Assembly (NCBI GenBank): GCA_020637555.1
Contig: JACKKF010000004.1
Location: 62,001-126,000, forward strand
Reading direction: 5' to 3'
Length of the DNA stretch: 64,000 bases
DNA from: Rhodobacter sp.
GTDB lineage: Bacteria > Pseudomonadota > Alphaproteobacteria > Rhodobacterales > Rhodobacteraceae
Shown: positions 44,414 through 53,457 of the stretch, piece by piece
Numbering within the stretch: position 1 is the stretch's first letter
How the letters are laid out: every line of letters begins with the position of its first letter
Program-made: the position numbers and the translations under genes
Notes under the pieces: generated by a model
Seen by the model: the letters and a program-made list of their open reading frames with translations, nothing else
Database searches by the model: none
Told to the model about the DNA's origin: nothing

Positions 44414-45109
44414 ATGACCGACACCGATCTGAACGCCGCGCCCTTCAATCGCCTGCCCTGGGCGGTGTGGTTGCTGATCCTGGCCGTGCTGGGCGTCGAG
44501 GGCGTGCTGTCGCTGGCCGACCTGGGGCTGATCGGCGGCGCGCAGGGGATCGGCTGGCGCATTTCGGCGATCCAGGACTTTGCGTTCTCCAGCGCCATTC
44601 AGCAGTCGATGATCGAAGGGCACCATTATGTCCCGCGCCTGATGATGCGCTATGTGACGTTCAGCTTTGTTGCGGGCAACCTGATGCATGCGCTGTTCGG
44701 CGCCGTGCTGATCGCCGCGCTGGGCAAGGCCGTGGCCGAGGCCTTTGGCAACATGCGGTTCCTGCTGGTGGCGTTGGTGGTGCCCGTTGCGGCCGCGATC
44801 CTGTTCGGGCTGGTCACGGCGCAGAACCAGCTGGGCTGGCTGTTCGGGGCGATGCCGATGGCCTTTTCGCTGGTCGGGGCCTTTACCTGGCTCAAGGTGC
44901 ACGAGGCCGGCGACGACCGCGCCAGACGGCTGCGCGCCTTTGGCCTGATCGCCATGCTGCTGCTTGCGCGGCTGGCCTTTGGCCTGATCGCCGAGGGTGG
45001 TCCCGGCTGGATTGCCGAATTCGTCGCCTTTGTCCTGGCCTATGGTTTGTCCGCGCTGATCCTCGGTCCGGGCAGCTGGCAGCGCACAAGAGCGCGACTG
45101 CGCGGATGA
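44414..45109 (+). CDS. rhomboid-like membrane protein lacking the catalytic dyad
   Basis: A 231-residue protein with six to seven membrane segments arranged like a rhomboid protease. At the expected GxSG position it reads LFGAMPMAF (residues 145-148 GAMP), so the serine is absent, and the last helix has WIAEFVAFVLAYG where the catalytic His is normally found. It is therefore probably a pseudoprotease, perhaps binding membrane proteins. AGCGGAGGAACC precedes the ATG. It is divergent from trpS. Confidence 0.75.
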   Translation: MTDTDLNAAPFNRLPWAVWLLILAVLGVEGVLSLADLGLIGGAQGIGWRISAIQDFAFSSAIQQSMIEGHHYVPRLMMRYVTFSFVAGNLMHALFGAVLIAALGKAVAEAFGNMRFLLVALVVPVAAAILFGLVTAQNQLGWLFGAMPMAFSLVGAFTWLKVHEAGDDRARRLRAFGLIAMLLLARLAFGLIAEGGPGWIAEFVAFVLAYGLSALILGPGSWQRTRARLRG

Positions 45110-45180
45110 AAGGCTTGCCAAAGGGGGCGAACCCCCTACAGTGATGCGCAGTGACAGCGTGTTCAGTGAGGGAGACTCAG

Positions 45181-45420
45181 ATGGGAATGGGATGGATCGG
45201 TTCGATCATTGTCGGCGGCTTGGCCGGCTGGATCGCCTCGCAGTTCATGAAGTCGAACACCGGGATCCTGGTGAACGTGATCCTGGGAATTGTCGGCGCC
45301 GCCGTCGCGGGCTGGCTGTTCGGTTTTCTCGGCGTCAACTTCTCGGGCATCATCGGCTATCTGATCGCCGGTTTCCTGGGCGGTTCGATCCTGATCTGGA
45401 TCGGGCGCAAGGTGTTTTGA
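45181..45420 (+). CDS. GlsB/YeaQ/YmgE family stress-response membrane protein
   Basis: A 79-residue, glycine-rich, three-helix membrane protein beginning MGMGWIGSIIVGGLAGWIA, with NVILGIVGAAVAGWLFG and GYLIAGFLGGSILIW. The family (transglycosylase-associated protein) is often induced by acid or general stress. GAGGGAGACTC precedes the ATG. It ends 6 bases before the convergent murJ stop. Confidence 0.9.
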   Translation: MGMGWIGSIIVGGLAGWIASQFMKSNTGILVNVILGIVGAAVAGWLFGFLGVNFSGIIGYLIAGFLGGSILIWIGRKVF

Positions 45421-45426
45421 GCGGTC

Positions 45427-46968
45427 TCAACCCCGGCGCAGGGCCGTCTTGAAATCGCTGGGCCGAAAGGCCCCCAGCACGATGCCGCAGAGCCCATAGG
45501 CGGCCATGCCCGTCACCACCAGCAGGGCAAGCGCCCCATAGCGCAGGCCGGGGGTGTGAAGCATGGGGGTCAACCCCAGCGTCGCGCCCCACAGCACCGC
45601 CCCCATCGCCGCCGACGCGGCAATGATGCGGGGCAGGCGCTGACGCATCCGGGGGTCGAATTGCGCGGCGTCGCCCATTTTCCGGCTGCCGCGCCACAGT
45701 TGCCAGACCATTGCCCAGGCCGACAAGGTGGTGGCCAGGGCCGCCGCGATATAGCCGATCACGGGTGCCAGCCCCACGGCCAGGCCCGCGTTCACCACCA
45801 TCGACACGACGGCATAGTGGAACGGGCTGCGCGTGTCCTCGCGCGCGTAGAACAGCGGTTGCAGGACCTTGTGCATGACAAAGGCGGGCAGACCGGCGCC
45901 ATAGACCGCGAGCGCCAGCGCGGTCGCGGTGGTGTCCTGGGGTTGCCAGCTGCCGCGTCCATACAGCACGGCGACCAGCGGCACGGCGATCACCACCAGC
46001 GCCACGGCGGCGGGCAGGGTCAGCGCCAGCGCGAACTCGGTGCCCCGGTTGAAGCTGGCGCGCCCGCCTTCGGCATCGCCCGCCCGCAAACGGCGGCTGA
46101 GGTCGGGCAGCAGCACGGTTCCGATGGCAATGCCGACCACCCCCAGCGGCAGTTGATAGAGCCGGTCGGCATAGTTCAGCCAGGCCACGGCCCCCTCGGT
46201 ATACGAGGCGACCTGACGCCCCACCAGAAGGTTGATCTGCACCACCCCTCCGGCCAGCACGGCGGGCCCGGCAATGATGAGCAGGCGTTTCAGATCGGGC
46301 GTCCAGCGCGGCAGCCCCGGCCACAGCGTGAATCCCAGCCTGCGCGCCGCGAACCAGGTAAAGGCAAGCTGCGCGATCCCGGTCACCGGAACGGTCCAGG
46401 CCAGCGTCAGGCCCATGTCCCAACCCTGACGGTCGGCAATCAGCATGGAGCCGATGAACATCAGGTTCATCAGCACGGGCACGAACGACGCTTCGGTAAA
46501 GCGGCCGAAGGTGTTCAGCACCCCGGACAGCAGCGCCACCAGCGAGATGAACAGGATGTAGCTGAACGAGATCCGCCCGAACAGCACCGCCAGCGTGAAG
46601 CGTTCATCCCCGGCAAACCCTGACGCCATGGCCCAGACGAGCCAGGGCATCGCCAGCGTGCCGAGGATCGAAAACAGCACCAGCACCCCGGCGAGCCCTG
46701 AAAAGGCGTCCCGCGCAAAGCGTTGCGCGTCCTCGCCGCCTTCGAGCTTTTTGGCGAACATCGGCACAAAGGCCATGTTGAACGCGCCTTCGGCAAAGAA
46801 ACGGCGGAACATGTTCGGCAGCGAAAAGGCGACAAAAAAGGCCTCGGCCACCGGGCCCGAGCCGAGATAGGCCGCCATCATCACGTCGCGCACGAAGCCG
46901 GCGCCCCGGGACAACAGCGTCCAGCCGCCGACGACCATGACGGACCGGATCAGGCGGATGGGGGTCAT
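45427..46968 (-). CDS. murJ: lipid II flippase MurJ
   Basis: A 513-residue MOP-superfamily flippase with about 14 membrane helices that turns lipid II across the inner membrane for wall synthesis. Landmarks are GGWTLLSRGAGFVRDVMMAAYLG, FRRFFAEGAFNMAFVPMF and YADRLYQLPLGVVGIAIGTVLLPDLS. GGAGATCC precedes the ATG at 46968. It lies 76 bases downstream of glnD on the same strand, and may be co-transcribed with it. Confidence 0.96.
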   Translation of the reverse strand: MTPIRLIRSVMVVGGWTLLSRGAGFVRDVMMAAYLGSGPVAEAFFVAFSLPNMFRRFFAEGAFNMAFVPMFAKKLEGGEDAQRFARDAFSGLAGVLVLFSILGTLAMPWLVWAMASGFAGDERFTLAVLFGRISFSYILFISLVALLSGVLNTFGRFTEASFVPVLMNLMFIGSMLIADRQGWDMGLTLAWTVPVTGIAQLAFTWFAARRLGFTLWPGLPRWTPDLKRLLIIAGPAVLAGGVVQINLLVGRQVASYTEGAVAWLNYADRLYQLPLGVVGIAIGTVLLPDLSRRLRAGDAEGGRASFNRGTEFALALTLPAAVALVVIAVPLVAVLYGRGSWQPQDTTATALALAVYGAGLPAFVMHKVLQPLFYAREDTRSPFHYAVVSMVVNAGLAVGLAPVIGYIAAALATTLSAWAMVWQLWRGSRKMGDAAQFDPRMRQRLPRIIAASAAMGAVLWGATLGLTPMLHTPGLRYGALALLVVTGMAAYGLCGIVLGAFRPSDFKTALRRG

Positions 46969-47016
46969 TGCGGATCTCCGGTGGTGGGGGCCGGCCCCGG
47001 TGCGGCGCCCCGCACC

Positions 47017-47040
47017 GCGCGTCGGGGGGCGCGTCGGGGC
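47017..47040. repeat. short direct repeat between glnD and murJ
   Basis: GCGCGTCGGGG occurs twice in tandem (47017-47027 and 47029-47039). The segment also forms part of a GCGCCCCG/CGGGGCGC stem. Meaning unknown. Confidence 0.4.
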
Positions 47041-47044
47041 GCGG

Positions 47045-49867
47045 TCATCCCTGCGCTGCCCTTTGCGCGCCCGCCTCGATCGCGGCACGCAGTTTCTTTT
47101 CCAGGGCGTCCTGACGCGACTTGGCGTGCAGTTTCAGGCCGAACATGTCCTTCACATAGAAGCTGTCCACAACCTGCACGCCATAGGTCGCGATCACGGC
47201 CGAGGCGATGTAGATGTTGTTCGCCGCCAGGGTCCGCGTCAGGTCATACAGCAGACCGGGGCGGTCGCGGCTGTCCACCTCGATGATCGTGTAGATGTCT
47301 GACCCGTCGTTGTCGAAGGCGATATTCGTCGGCACCCGGAACTGGCGCTCGCGCTTCTTGACCTTGTCCTTGTCCTTCAGCGCCTGGGCGGCGACAACCT
47401 CGCCGGCAAAGGTGCGTTCGATCATCTTGCGCAGGCGCGGCAGGCGGTCCTGTTCATAGGGGTGCCCCTCGGCGTCCTGCACCCAGAAGATCGCCGTCGC
47501 ATAGCCATCCTTCGAGGTATAGGTCCGCGCATCGACGATGTTTGCCCCGACAAGCGCCAGCGCGCCCGCCAACCGCGAGAAGATCCCCGGATGATCGGCC
47601 AGCGCGAAACAGGCGCGGGTCGCGTCGCGCCCCTCGTCGGGGTGCAGGTCGATGCGGATCTCGGTGTCGCCCAGCCCGCGCAGCAGGTTGGCAAAGACGA
47701 TATGCGCCTCGGTCGCCAGCCCCTGCCAATAGGGGCCATAGTGGCGGGCGGTCTCGGTGCGCAGGTCGGCGCGGGGCCAGTCTGCCAGCGCCTCGCGCAG
47801 GGCGCGTTTCGCCTGGTCCTCGCGGTTTGAGCGGTTCAGCGCCTCGGCGCCGCCTTCCAGGGCCTCGGTCGTCAGACCGTGCAACTGTCTGAGAAGCATG
47901 GCCTTCCAGTTGTTCCACGTCCCCGGGCCGACGCCGCGGATGTCGCAGACCGTCAGCACCGTCAGCAGATCGAGCCGCTTCTTCGTCTTTACCGCCTTGG
48001 CAAAGTCGCGCACGGTCCGGGGATCGCCCAGATCGCGTTTCTGCGCGACGTCCGACATCAGCAGATGATGCCGCACCAGCCATTCCACGGTTTCGCAATC
48101 CTCGGCGTTCAGGCCCAGACGGGGGGCGACACGACGGGCGATCTGCGCCCCCAGGATCGAGTGGTCCTCGGGCCGGCCCTTGCCGATGTCGTGCAGCAAC
48201 AGCGCGATATAGAGAACCTTGCGGTTCACGCCTGCATCCAGGATCGACGAGGAGATCGGCAACTCCTCGAGCAGTTCCTTGCGTTCGATCTGGGCCAGCG
48301 TGCTGATGCACTGGATGATGTGTTCGTCCACCGTATAGTGGTGATAGACATTGAACTGCATCATCGCGACGATGGGTTCGAATTCGGGCAGGAACGCCGA
48401 CAGGACGCCCAGTTCGTTCATCCGCCTGAGCGCGCGTTCCGGGTTGCCGTGTTTCAGCAGCAGATCCATGAAGATGCGAACGGCTTCGGGGTTCTCGCGC
48501 ACATCGGTGTCGATGCGGTTGAGGTTGGCCGCGATCAGGCGCATCGCATCGGGGTGGATCAGCAGGCCGGTGCGCAGGGCTTCCTCGAAGATCCTGAGCA
48601 GGTTCAGCGGGTTAGCCAGGAAATCCTCGGGGTCGGTCAGGTTCAGGCGGTTCAGATCGACGCGATAGCCGCTCTTGACCTTCTTGCGCCGCCGCAGCAG
48701 CCGCAACAGCCCGGGCGCGCGTTTCACATGCCGGGCTTCCAGCCCGGTCAGGAAGATACGGGTCAGTTCCCCCACCTGTGTCGCGTGACGGAAATAGTCC
48801 TGCATGAAATGTTCGACCGCGCGCCGCCCCCCGTGGTCGATATAGCGCATCCGTTCCGCGACTTCGGGCTGCAGGTCGAAGGTCAGCGTGTCCACGGCAC
48901 GGCCGGTGATGTGATGCAGATGGCACCGCACCGCCCAGAGGAAGGTCTCGGCAGCGCGGAAGCTCAGGTATTCGTCCTCGGTGAAGAACTGATGCCCGAC
49001 CAGTTCCGCGGCCTTGTTCACGCGGTAGATGTATTTCGCGATCCAGTAGAGGGTCTGCAGATCCCTGAGCCCGCCCTTGCCCTCCTTGACGTTGGGTTCC
49101 AGCATGTATCGCTGGCCCCCCTGTTTCTGGTGGCGTTCCGCGCGTTCGGCCAGCTTGGCCTCGACGAAGTCTGCCTGGGTGCCCTTGAACAGCTCTTTCC
49201 ACAGCCGCTCGCGCAGCTCCTGGGCCAGGGGGACGTTGCCGGTAAGCAGGCGCATTTCCAGCAGGGCAGTGCGGATCGTGTAATCTTCCTGTCCCAGCCG
49301 GATGCAATCGTCGATCGAGCGCGACGAATGACCGATCTTCAGCTTGAGATCCCACAGGATATAGAGCGTGGATTCGATCACGCTTTCGGCCCAGCCGGTA
49401 ATCTTGTGCGGGGTCAGGAACAGCAGATCCACATCGGAATGCGGCGCCATCTCGGCCCGGCCATAGCCGCCGACCGCCATCACCGCCATGCGTTCGCCCA
49501 GCGTCGGCGCGCCATTCGGGTGCAGGTGCAATTGCGCCACCTGCAAGGCGGCGGTCACCACGGTATCGGTCAGCCAGGTCTGCGACCGCACAAAGGCGCG
49601 CGCGTCGCGCGGGGCCGCGGCAAGGGCCGCGCGCAGCACCTCGTTGCCGTGGCGCAGGACCTCGATCAGGGTCTTGACGGCAAAGGCGCGAATGTCGCGT
49701 GGGTCGCTCAGACCGGCAAGTCCGCCCGCCAGGGTGCGGTCCAGCGCCGCCAGGTCGCAGATCGCGTCCGGCTCGCAGATCAGGGGCTCGTCCTCGGTCG
49801 GGGCGGGGGGGAGGGCATACAGTCCGTCGGCGACGATGAGCGCCGGGGTGGAAGCGATCTGCGCCAC
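47045..49867 (-). CDS. glnD: bifunctional uridylyltransferase/uridylyl-removing enzyme
   Basis: Nitrogen-status sensor that uridylylates PII under nitrogen limitation and deuridylylates it when glutamine is high. The 940 residues carry the nucleotidyltransferase motif GGYGRAEMAPHSDVDLLFL (about 150-170), the GlnD/PII-uridylyltransferase helical region, an HD domain with LLHDIGKGRPEDHS, and two C-terminal ACT domains (about 735-815 and 850-925). I use a GTG at 49867 preceded by AAGGGG; an ATG at 49897 would overlap the upstream gene by 20 bases. Confidence 0.95.
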   Translation of the reverse strand: MAQIASTPALIVADGLYALPPAPTEDEPLICEPDAICDLAALDRTLAGGLAGLSDPRDIRAFAVKTLIEVLRHGNEVLRAALAAAPRDARAFVRSQTWLTDTVVTAALQVAQLHLHPNGAPTLGERMAVMAVGGYGRAEMAPHSDVDLLFLTPHKITGWAESVIESTLYILWDLKLKIGHSSRSIDDCIRLGQEDYTIRTALLEMRLLTGNVPLAQELRERLWKELFKGTQADFVEAKLAERAERHQKQGGQRYMLEPNVKEGKGGLRDLQTLYWIAKYIYRVNKAAELVGHQFFTEDEYLSFRAAETFLWAVRCHLHHITGRAVDTLTFDLQPEVAERMRYIDHGGRRAVEHFMQDYFRHATQVGELTRIFLTGLEARHVKRAPGLLRLLRRRKKVKSGYRVDLNRLNLTDPEDFLANPLNLLRIFEEALRTGLLIHPDAMRLIAANLNRIDTDVRENPEAVRIFMDLLLKHGNPERALRRMNELGVLSAFLPEFEPIVAMMQFNVYHHYTVDEHIIQCISTLAQIERKELLEELPISSSILDAGVNRKVLYIALLLHDIGKGRPEDHSILGAQIARRVAPRLGLNAEDCETVEWLVRHHLLMSDVAQKRDLGDPRTVRDFAKAVKTKKRLDLLTVLTVCDIRGVGPGTWNNWKAMLLRQLHGLTTEALEGGAEALNRSNREDQAKRALREALADWPRADLRTETARHYGPYWQGLATEAHIVFANLLRGLGDTEIRIDLHPDEGRDATRACFALADHPGIFSRLAGALALVGANIVDARTYTSKDGYATAIFWVQDAEGHPYEQDRLPRLRKMIERTFAGEVVAAQALKDKDKVKKRERQFRVPTNIAFDNDGSDIYTIIEVDSRDRPGLLYDLTRTLAANNIYIASAVIATYGVQVVDSFYVKDMFGLKLHAKSRQDALEKKLRAAIEAGAQRAAQG

Positions 49868-49877
49868 GATGGACCCC

Positions 49878-51065
49878 TTACGCCCCCATGCCGGCAAAGC
49901 TGCGCGGTGCCGGATCCAGGATCACCACCGCATTGTCGCGGATCGTCGCCAGCGCCAGGCCGCGCTGGTTGGTGCCGTCGGCCAGCAGGCGGAACACGCC
50001 GTTCACCCCGACGAAGCCCGAGCTTTGCGTCAGCGATTCGCGCGACAGCGCCTGGGCCGAGCCGGTGCCCAGCAGCGCGCCGATGGCGGCGATTCCGTCA
50101 TAGGCAAGCCCGGCGATCGGGTGCGGGCCGCTGCCATAGGCGGCGGTATAGCGTTGTTCGAACTGGCTGGTCAGCGCGGGGTCGGGCATGGCGAACCAGC
50201 CCTCTTGCAGGCCGCGCAGTTGCAGCGTCGCGGGCGGCACGTTCCACTGGGTGACGCCCATGAACTGGAATTGCGGCCCCGAGATGCGGTTGTCAGGCAG
50301 CAATTGCGCCAGAACCGGCAGCGCGCCGGCGCTGTCGGCCGTGAACAGGATCGCCTGCGCCCCCGACGATCGCGCGGTCGAGGCGAGCTGCGGCAGCGCC
50401 GCGACGATACCCTGCTGCGAGAATTCATACGTCTCGGTCGCCACGATTTCGGCGCCGGTGCCGGCAACCGCGCGGTTCACGGCCGCCAGCATCAGTTCGC
50501 CGGCGGTCGTGCGCTCACCGATGACCATGGTGCGTGGCTTGCCGTGTTCGGCGGCATAGGTAAACACCCGGCGCGCGGCGTTGTCGGGCGTCAGGCCCAG
50601 CACAAAGACGTTGTTTCCGGCGATCGCGGGGTTGTTGGAGAAGGTCAGCACGTTCAGGCCATCCGGCGCGACGGCGGTGCCGACGGCCGCGGCCTCGGCG
50701 CCGTGGACGGGGCCCAGAATGATGCGCGCGCCCTCGTCGGCGGCCTGCCGGGCGACCTGCGCCGCGACCGCCGGGTCGCCCTGGGTCGAATACACGCGCA
50801 GGTCGATCTGCACGCCCGACAGATCCGCCACCGCAAGCCGCGCCGCGTTTTCAAGCGAGGTTGCGAGAATGGTGTTTCCCTGGTTCGACGAGCCCGCCGG
50901 AACCAGCAGCGCCACCGGAACCGGTGCGTTGGTATCCACCCGCGGGGCGCTGCTGCCGCCAAACCCCGAAGGCATGCAGGCGCTCAGCGCCAGCAGGCTG
51001 CCACCGGCCAGAATGCTGCGACGGGTCAGGTTGGCGGCAGGGGAACGGACGGATTTGGCGCGCAT
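49878..51065 (-). CDS. LppC-like lipoprotein / penicillin-binding protein activator
   Basis: A 395-residue lipoprotein with signal and lipobox RRSILAGGSLLALSAC (Cys about 31) and a type I periplasmic-binding fold: VALLVPAGSSNQGNTILATS, ARIILGPVHGAEAAA and PIAGLAYDGIAAIGALLG. It matches the C-terminal half of LpoA/LppC proteins, which stimulate PBP1A, and also ABC amino-acid binding proteins; lack of transporter genes nearby favours the former. GAGGAATTCG precedes the ATG. Divergent from rsmI. Confidence 0.85.
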   Translation of the reverse strand: MRAKSVRSPAANLTRRSILAGGSLLALSACMPSGFGGSSAPRVDTNAPVPVALLVPAGSSNQGNTILATSLENAARLAVADLSGVQIDLRVYSTQGDPAVAAQVARQAADEGARIILGPVHGAEAAAVGTAVAPDGLNVLTFSNNPAIAGNNVFVLGLTPDNAARRVFTYAAEHGKPRTMVIGERTTAGELMLAAVNRAVAGTGAEIVATETYEFSQQGIVAALPQLASTARSSGAQAILFTADSAGALPVLAQLLPDNRISGPQFQFMGVTQWNVPPATLQLRGLQEGWFAMPDPALTSQFEQRYTAAYGSGPHPIAGLAYDGIAAIGALLGTGSAQALSRESLTQSSGFVGVNGVFRLLADGTNQRGLALATIRDNAVVILDPAPRSFAGMGA

Positions 51066-51116
51066 CGAATTCCTCGGTGTCTCAAGGGCGGGTTGCGGCG
51101 GCTGGCGCCGCGCGAC

Positions 51117-51145
51117 ACAGTATTGAACGCACAAGATGAAGTAAA
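51117..51145 (-). promoter_or_regulatory. candidate promoter of the LppC-like gene
   Basis: On the minus strand TTTACT (51140-51145), a 17-base spacer and TACTGT (51117-51122), about 52 bases before the ATG, in the 99-base divergent region shared with rsmI. Confidence 0.4.
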
Positions 51146-51164
51146 CGCATGTAACGGGGCAGTC

Positions 51165-52067
51165 ATGACCGATGGGCAGGAAGATGATCACGCGGGGCAG
51201 GGGTTCGCGCCCGCTCGGGGCCGGGTGCCGCCCGGCCTTCACCTGGTTTCCACCCCCATCGGCGCGGCACGCGACATCACGCTGCGCGGGCTGGACCTGC
51301 TGGCCGGTGCCGATGTGCTGGCTGCCGAGGACACTCGCAGCCTGCGCCGGCTGATGGAAATTCACGGCGTCCCGCTGAAGGGGCGGCCGCTGATCGCCTA
51401 TCACGACCACAACGGCGCACAGGCGCGACCGCGGTTGCTGGCGCTGCTGGCCGAGGGCAAGTCGATCGCCTATGCCTCCGAGGCCGGCACGCCCCTGGTT
51501 GCGGACCCCGGTTTCCAACTGGCGCGCGCCGCCATCGCCGAGGGGCATACCGTGCTGGCCGCGCCCGGGGCCTCGGCGGTGCTGACGGCGCTGGCGGTCG
51601 GGGGGCTGCCGACCGACCGCTTCTGTTTCGCCGGGTTCGCGCCGTCCCAGGGCGCGGCGCGCAAGGCCTGGCTGGCCGAACTGGCGCCGATCCCGGCGAC
51701 GCTGGTGCTCTACGAATCGCCCAAGCGCATTCACCGGCTGTTAACCGAACTGCGCGAGGCTTGGGGCGGGTCGCGGGACTGCGCGTTGTGCCGCGAACTG
51801 ACCAAACGGTTCGAGGAAGTGATTCGCGGCACCCTGGACGAGGTGGCGGAGGCGATCGACGGGCGGGACCTGAAGGGCGAGATCGTCCTTCTTGTCGGTC
51901 GTGCGACCGACCGGGGCGATCCGGCGGCCGATCTGGACTCGGCCCTGGCCGACGCCCTGGGAACCCTGTCCCTGCGCGAGGCCGTCGATCGCGTGACCGC
52001 CGCCACCGGGCTGCCACGCCGTCAGGTCTATCAGCGCGCGCTCGCCCTTGCGAAGGAGGGGGAATGA
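51165..52067 (+). CDS. rsmI: 16S rRNA (cytidine(1402)-2'-O)-methyltransferase
   Basis: SAM-dependent methyltransferase modifying C1402 in the decoding centre. The 300 residues show LHLVSTPIGAARDITLRGLDLL, the AAEDTRSLRRLM loop, YASEAGTPLVADPG and APGASAVLTALAVGGLP, all typical of RsmI. About 25 extra residues precede the family's usual start. Its stop overlaps the yraN start by 4 bases. Confidence 0.95.
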   Translation: MTDGQEDDHAGQGFAPARGRVPPGLHLVSTPIGAARDITLRGLDLLAGADVLAAEDTRSLRRLMEIHGVPLKGRPLIAYHDHNGAQARPRLLALLAEGKSIAYASEAGTPLVADPGFQLARAAIAEGHTVLAAPGASAVLTALAVGGLPTDRFCFAGFAPSQGAARKAWLAELAPIPATLVLYESPKRIHRLLTELREAWGGSRDCALCRELTKRFEEVIRGTLDEVAEAIDGRDLKGEIVLLVGRATDRGDPAADLDSALADALGTLSLREAVDRVTAATGLPRRQVYQRALALAKEGE

Positions 52068-52417
52068 CCGGATTGCTGTCCTATCATGCGGGCCTGTCCG
52101 CCGAGGATCAGGTCGCGCGGGACTATGACCGACGCGGCTATGCGGTTGCCGCCCAACGCTGGCGCGGCAAAGGGGGCGAGATCGACCTGGTGCTGCGCGA
52201 CGGCGCCGGTTACGTGTTCGTCGAGGTCAAGAAAAGCCGCAATTTCGCCCGCGCGGCCGACCGTCTGACACCCCGTCAGATCCTCAGGCTGCGGGATGCC
52301 GCCGCCGAATTTCTGGGTCAGAGTCCGACCGGACTGGACACCGCGGCGCGCTTCGATGTGGCCCTCGTGGACGGCATCGGCCAGATTCACATCGTCGAGA
52401 ACGCCCTCATCGGGTAG
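52064..52417 (+). CDS. yraN: YraN family (UPF0102) protein
   Basis: A 117-residue restriction-endonuclease-like fold protein of the UPF0102/YraN family. The core WRGKGGEIDLVLRDG and VFVEVKKSRN supply the E-I-D-L...E-V-K nuclease-type motif. The function is not established; linkage to rsmI is a widespread arrangement. Coupled to rsmI by an ATGA overlap. Confidence 0.92.
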   Translation: MTGLLSYHAGLSAEDQVARDYDRRGYAVAAQRWRGKGGEIDLVLRDGAGYVFVEVKKSRNFARAADRLTPRQILRLRDAAAEFLGQSPTGLDTAARFDVALVDGIGQIHIVENALIG

Positions 52418-52473
52418 CGGCCTCTGGCCTGCAAGGCGTTGAAACTTTGCTCTGTCTGGGTCATCTATCGGCA

Positions 52474-52490
52474 CGGGGCATTCCGCCCCG
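52474..52490 (+). promoter_or_regulatory. hairpin just upstream of the gshB ribosome binding site
   Basis: CGGGGC (52474-52479), a 5-base loop and GCCCCG (52485-52490). It ends 10 bases before the GGAGG at 52501 and could modulate translation or mark the end of the yraN transcript. Confidence 0.3.
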
Positions 52491-52509
52491 ATGACCGGCA
52501 GGAGGTGGC

Positions 52510-53457
52510 ATGGCGCTGCGTATCGCATTCCAGATGGACCCGATCCAGGGCGTGAACATCAACGCCGATTCCAGCTTTCGCCTGGCCGAAGAGGCGCAGG
52601 CACGCGGCCATGAGCTGTTCGTCTACACGCCCGACAAGCTGACCTTTGACGAGGGGCGCGTCGTGGCCCGCGCCCATCCCCTGCGCGTGCAGCGGGTGCA
52701 GGGCGATCACGCGCATCTGGGACCCGAGGTGCGCCTGGATCTGGCGGCGCTGGATGTGGTCTGGCTGCGTCAGGACCCGCCCTTTGACATGGCCTATATC
52801 ACGACCACGCATCTGCTGGATCTGATCCGCGACACGACGCTGGTGGTGAATGACCCGTTCTGGGTGCGCAACTACCCCGAGAAGCTGCTGGTGCTTCAGT
52901 TCCCCGACCTGACGCCGCCCACGATGATCGCCCGCAACCTGGACGAAATCCGCGACTTCAAGCATCGCCACGGCGACATCATTCTGAAGCCGCTTTATGG
53001 CAACGGTGGTGCCGGGGTGTTCCGGCTGGACGCGGGCGACCGCAACCTGTCGTCGCTGCACGAATTGTTCACCGGCTTTTCGCGTGAGCCGCTGATCGTG
53101 CAGAAGTTCCTTCCCGCGGTGTCCAAGGGGGACAAGCGCGTGATCCTGGTGAATGGCGAGCCGGTCGGTGCGATCAACCGCGTCCCCGCGGCGGGCGAGA
53201 CGCGCTCGAACATGCATGTGGGCGGACGGCCCGAAAAGGTCAGCCTCACCGACCGCGACCGCGAGATCTGCGCGGCCATCGGCCCGTTGCTGCGCGACCG
53301 CGGGCAGGTCTTTGTCGGGATCGACGTGATCGGCGACTGGTTGACCGAGATCAACCTGACCTCGCCCACCGGCATCCAGGAACTGGAGCGTTTCGACGGC
53401 ATCAATGTCGCCGCCCGCATCTGGGAGGCGATCGAAACAAAGCGCGCAGACGCATGA
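52510..53457 (+). CDS. gshB: glutathione synthetase
   Basis: ATP-grasp ligase joining gamma-glutamylcysteine and glycine. The 315 residues begin MALRIAFQMDPIQGVNINADSSF and include RQDPPFDMAYITTTHLLD, DIILKPLYGNGGAGVFRL for ATP binding, and the metal-binding end IGDWLTEINLTSPTGIQE. GGAGG lies 5 bases before the ATG. It overlaps the next gene by 4 bases. Confidence 0.97.
   Translation: MALRIAFQMDPIQGVNINADSSFRLAEEAQARGHELFVYTPDKLTFDEGRVVARAHPLRVQRVQGDHAHLGPEVRLDLAALDVVWLRQDPPFDMAYITTTHLLDLIRDTTLVVNDPFWVRNYPEKLLVLQFPDLTPPTMIARNLDEIRDFKHRHGDIILKPLYGNGGAGVFRLDAGDRNLSSLHELFTGFSREPLIVQKFLPAVSKGDKRVILVNGEPVGAINRVPAAGETRSNMHVGGRPEKVSLTDRDREICAAIGPLLRDRGQVFVGIDVIGDWLTEINLTSPTGIQELERFDGINVAARIWEAIETKRADA

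Noticed and set aside
47879..50254. Open frame of about 790 codons on the plus strand
   Set aside because: Antisense to glnD and the LppC-like gene; no recognisable motif and no sensible start.
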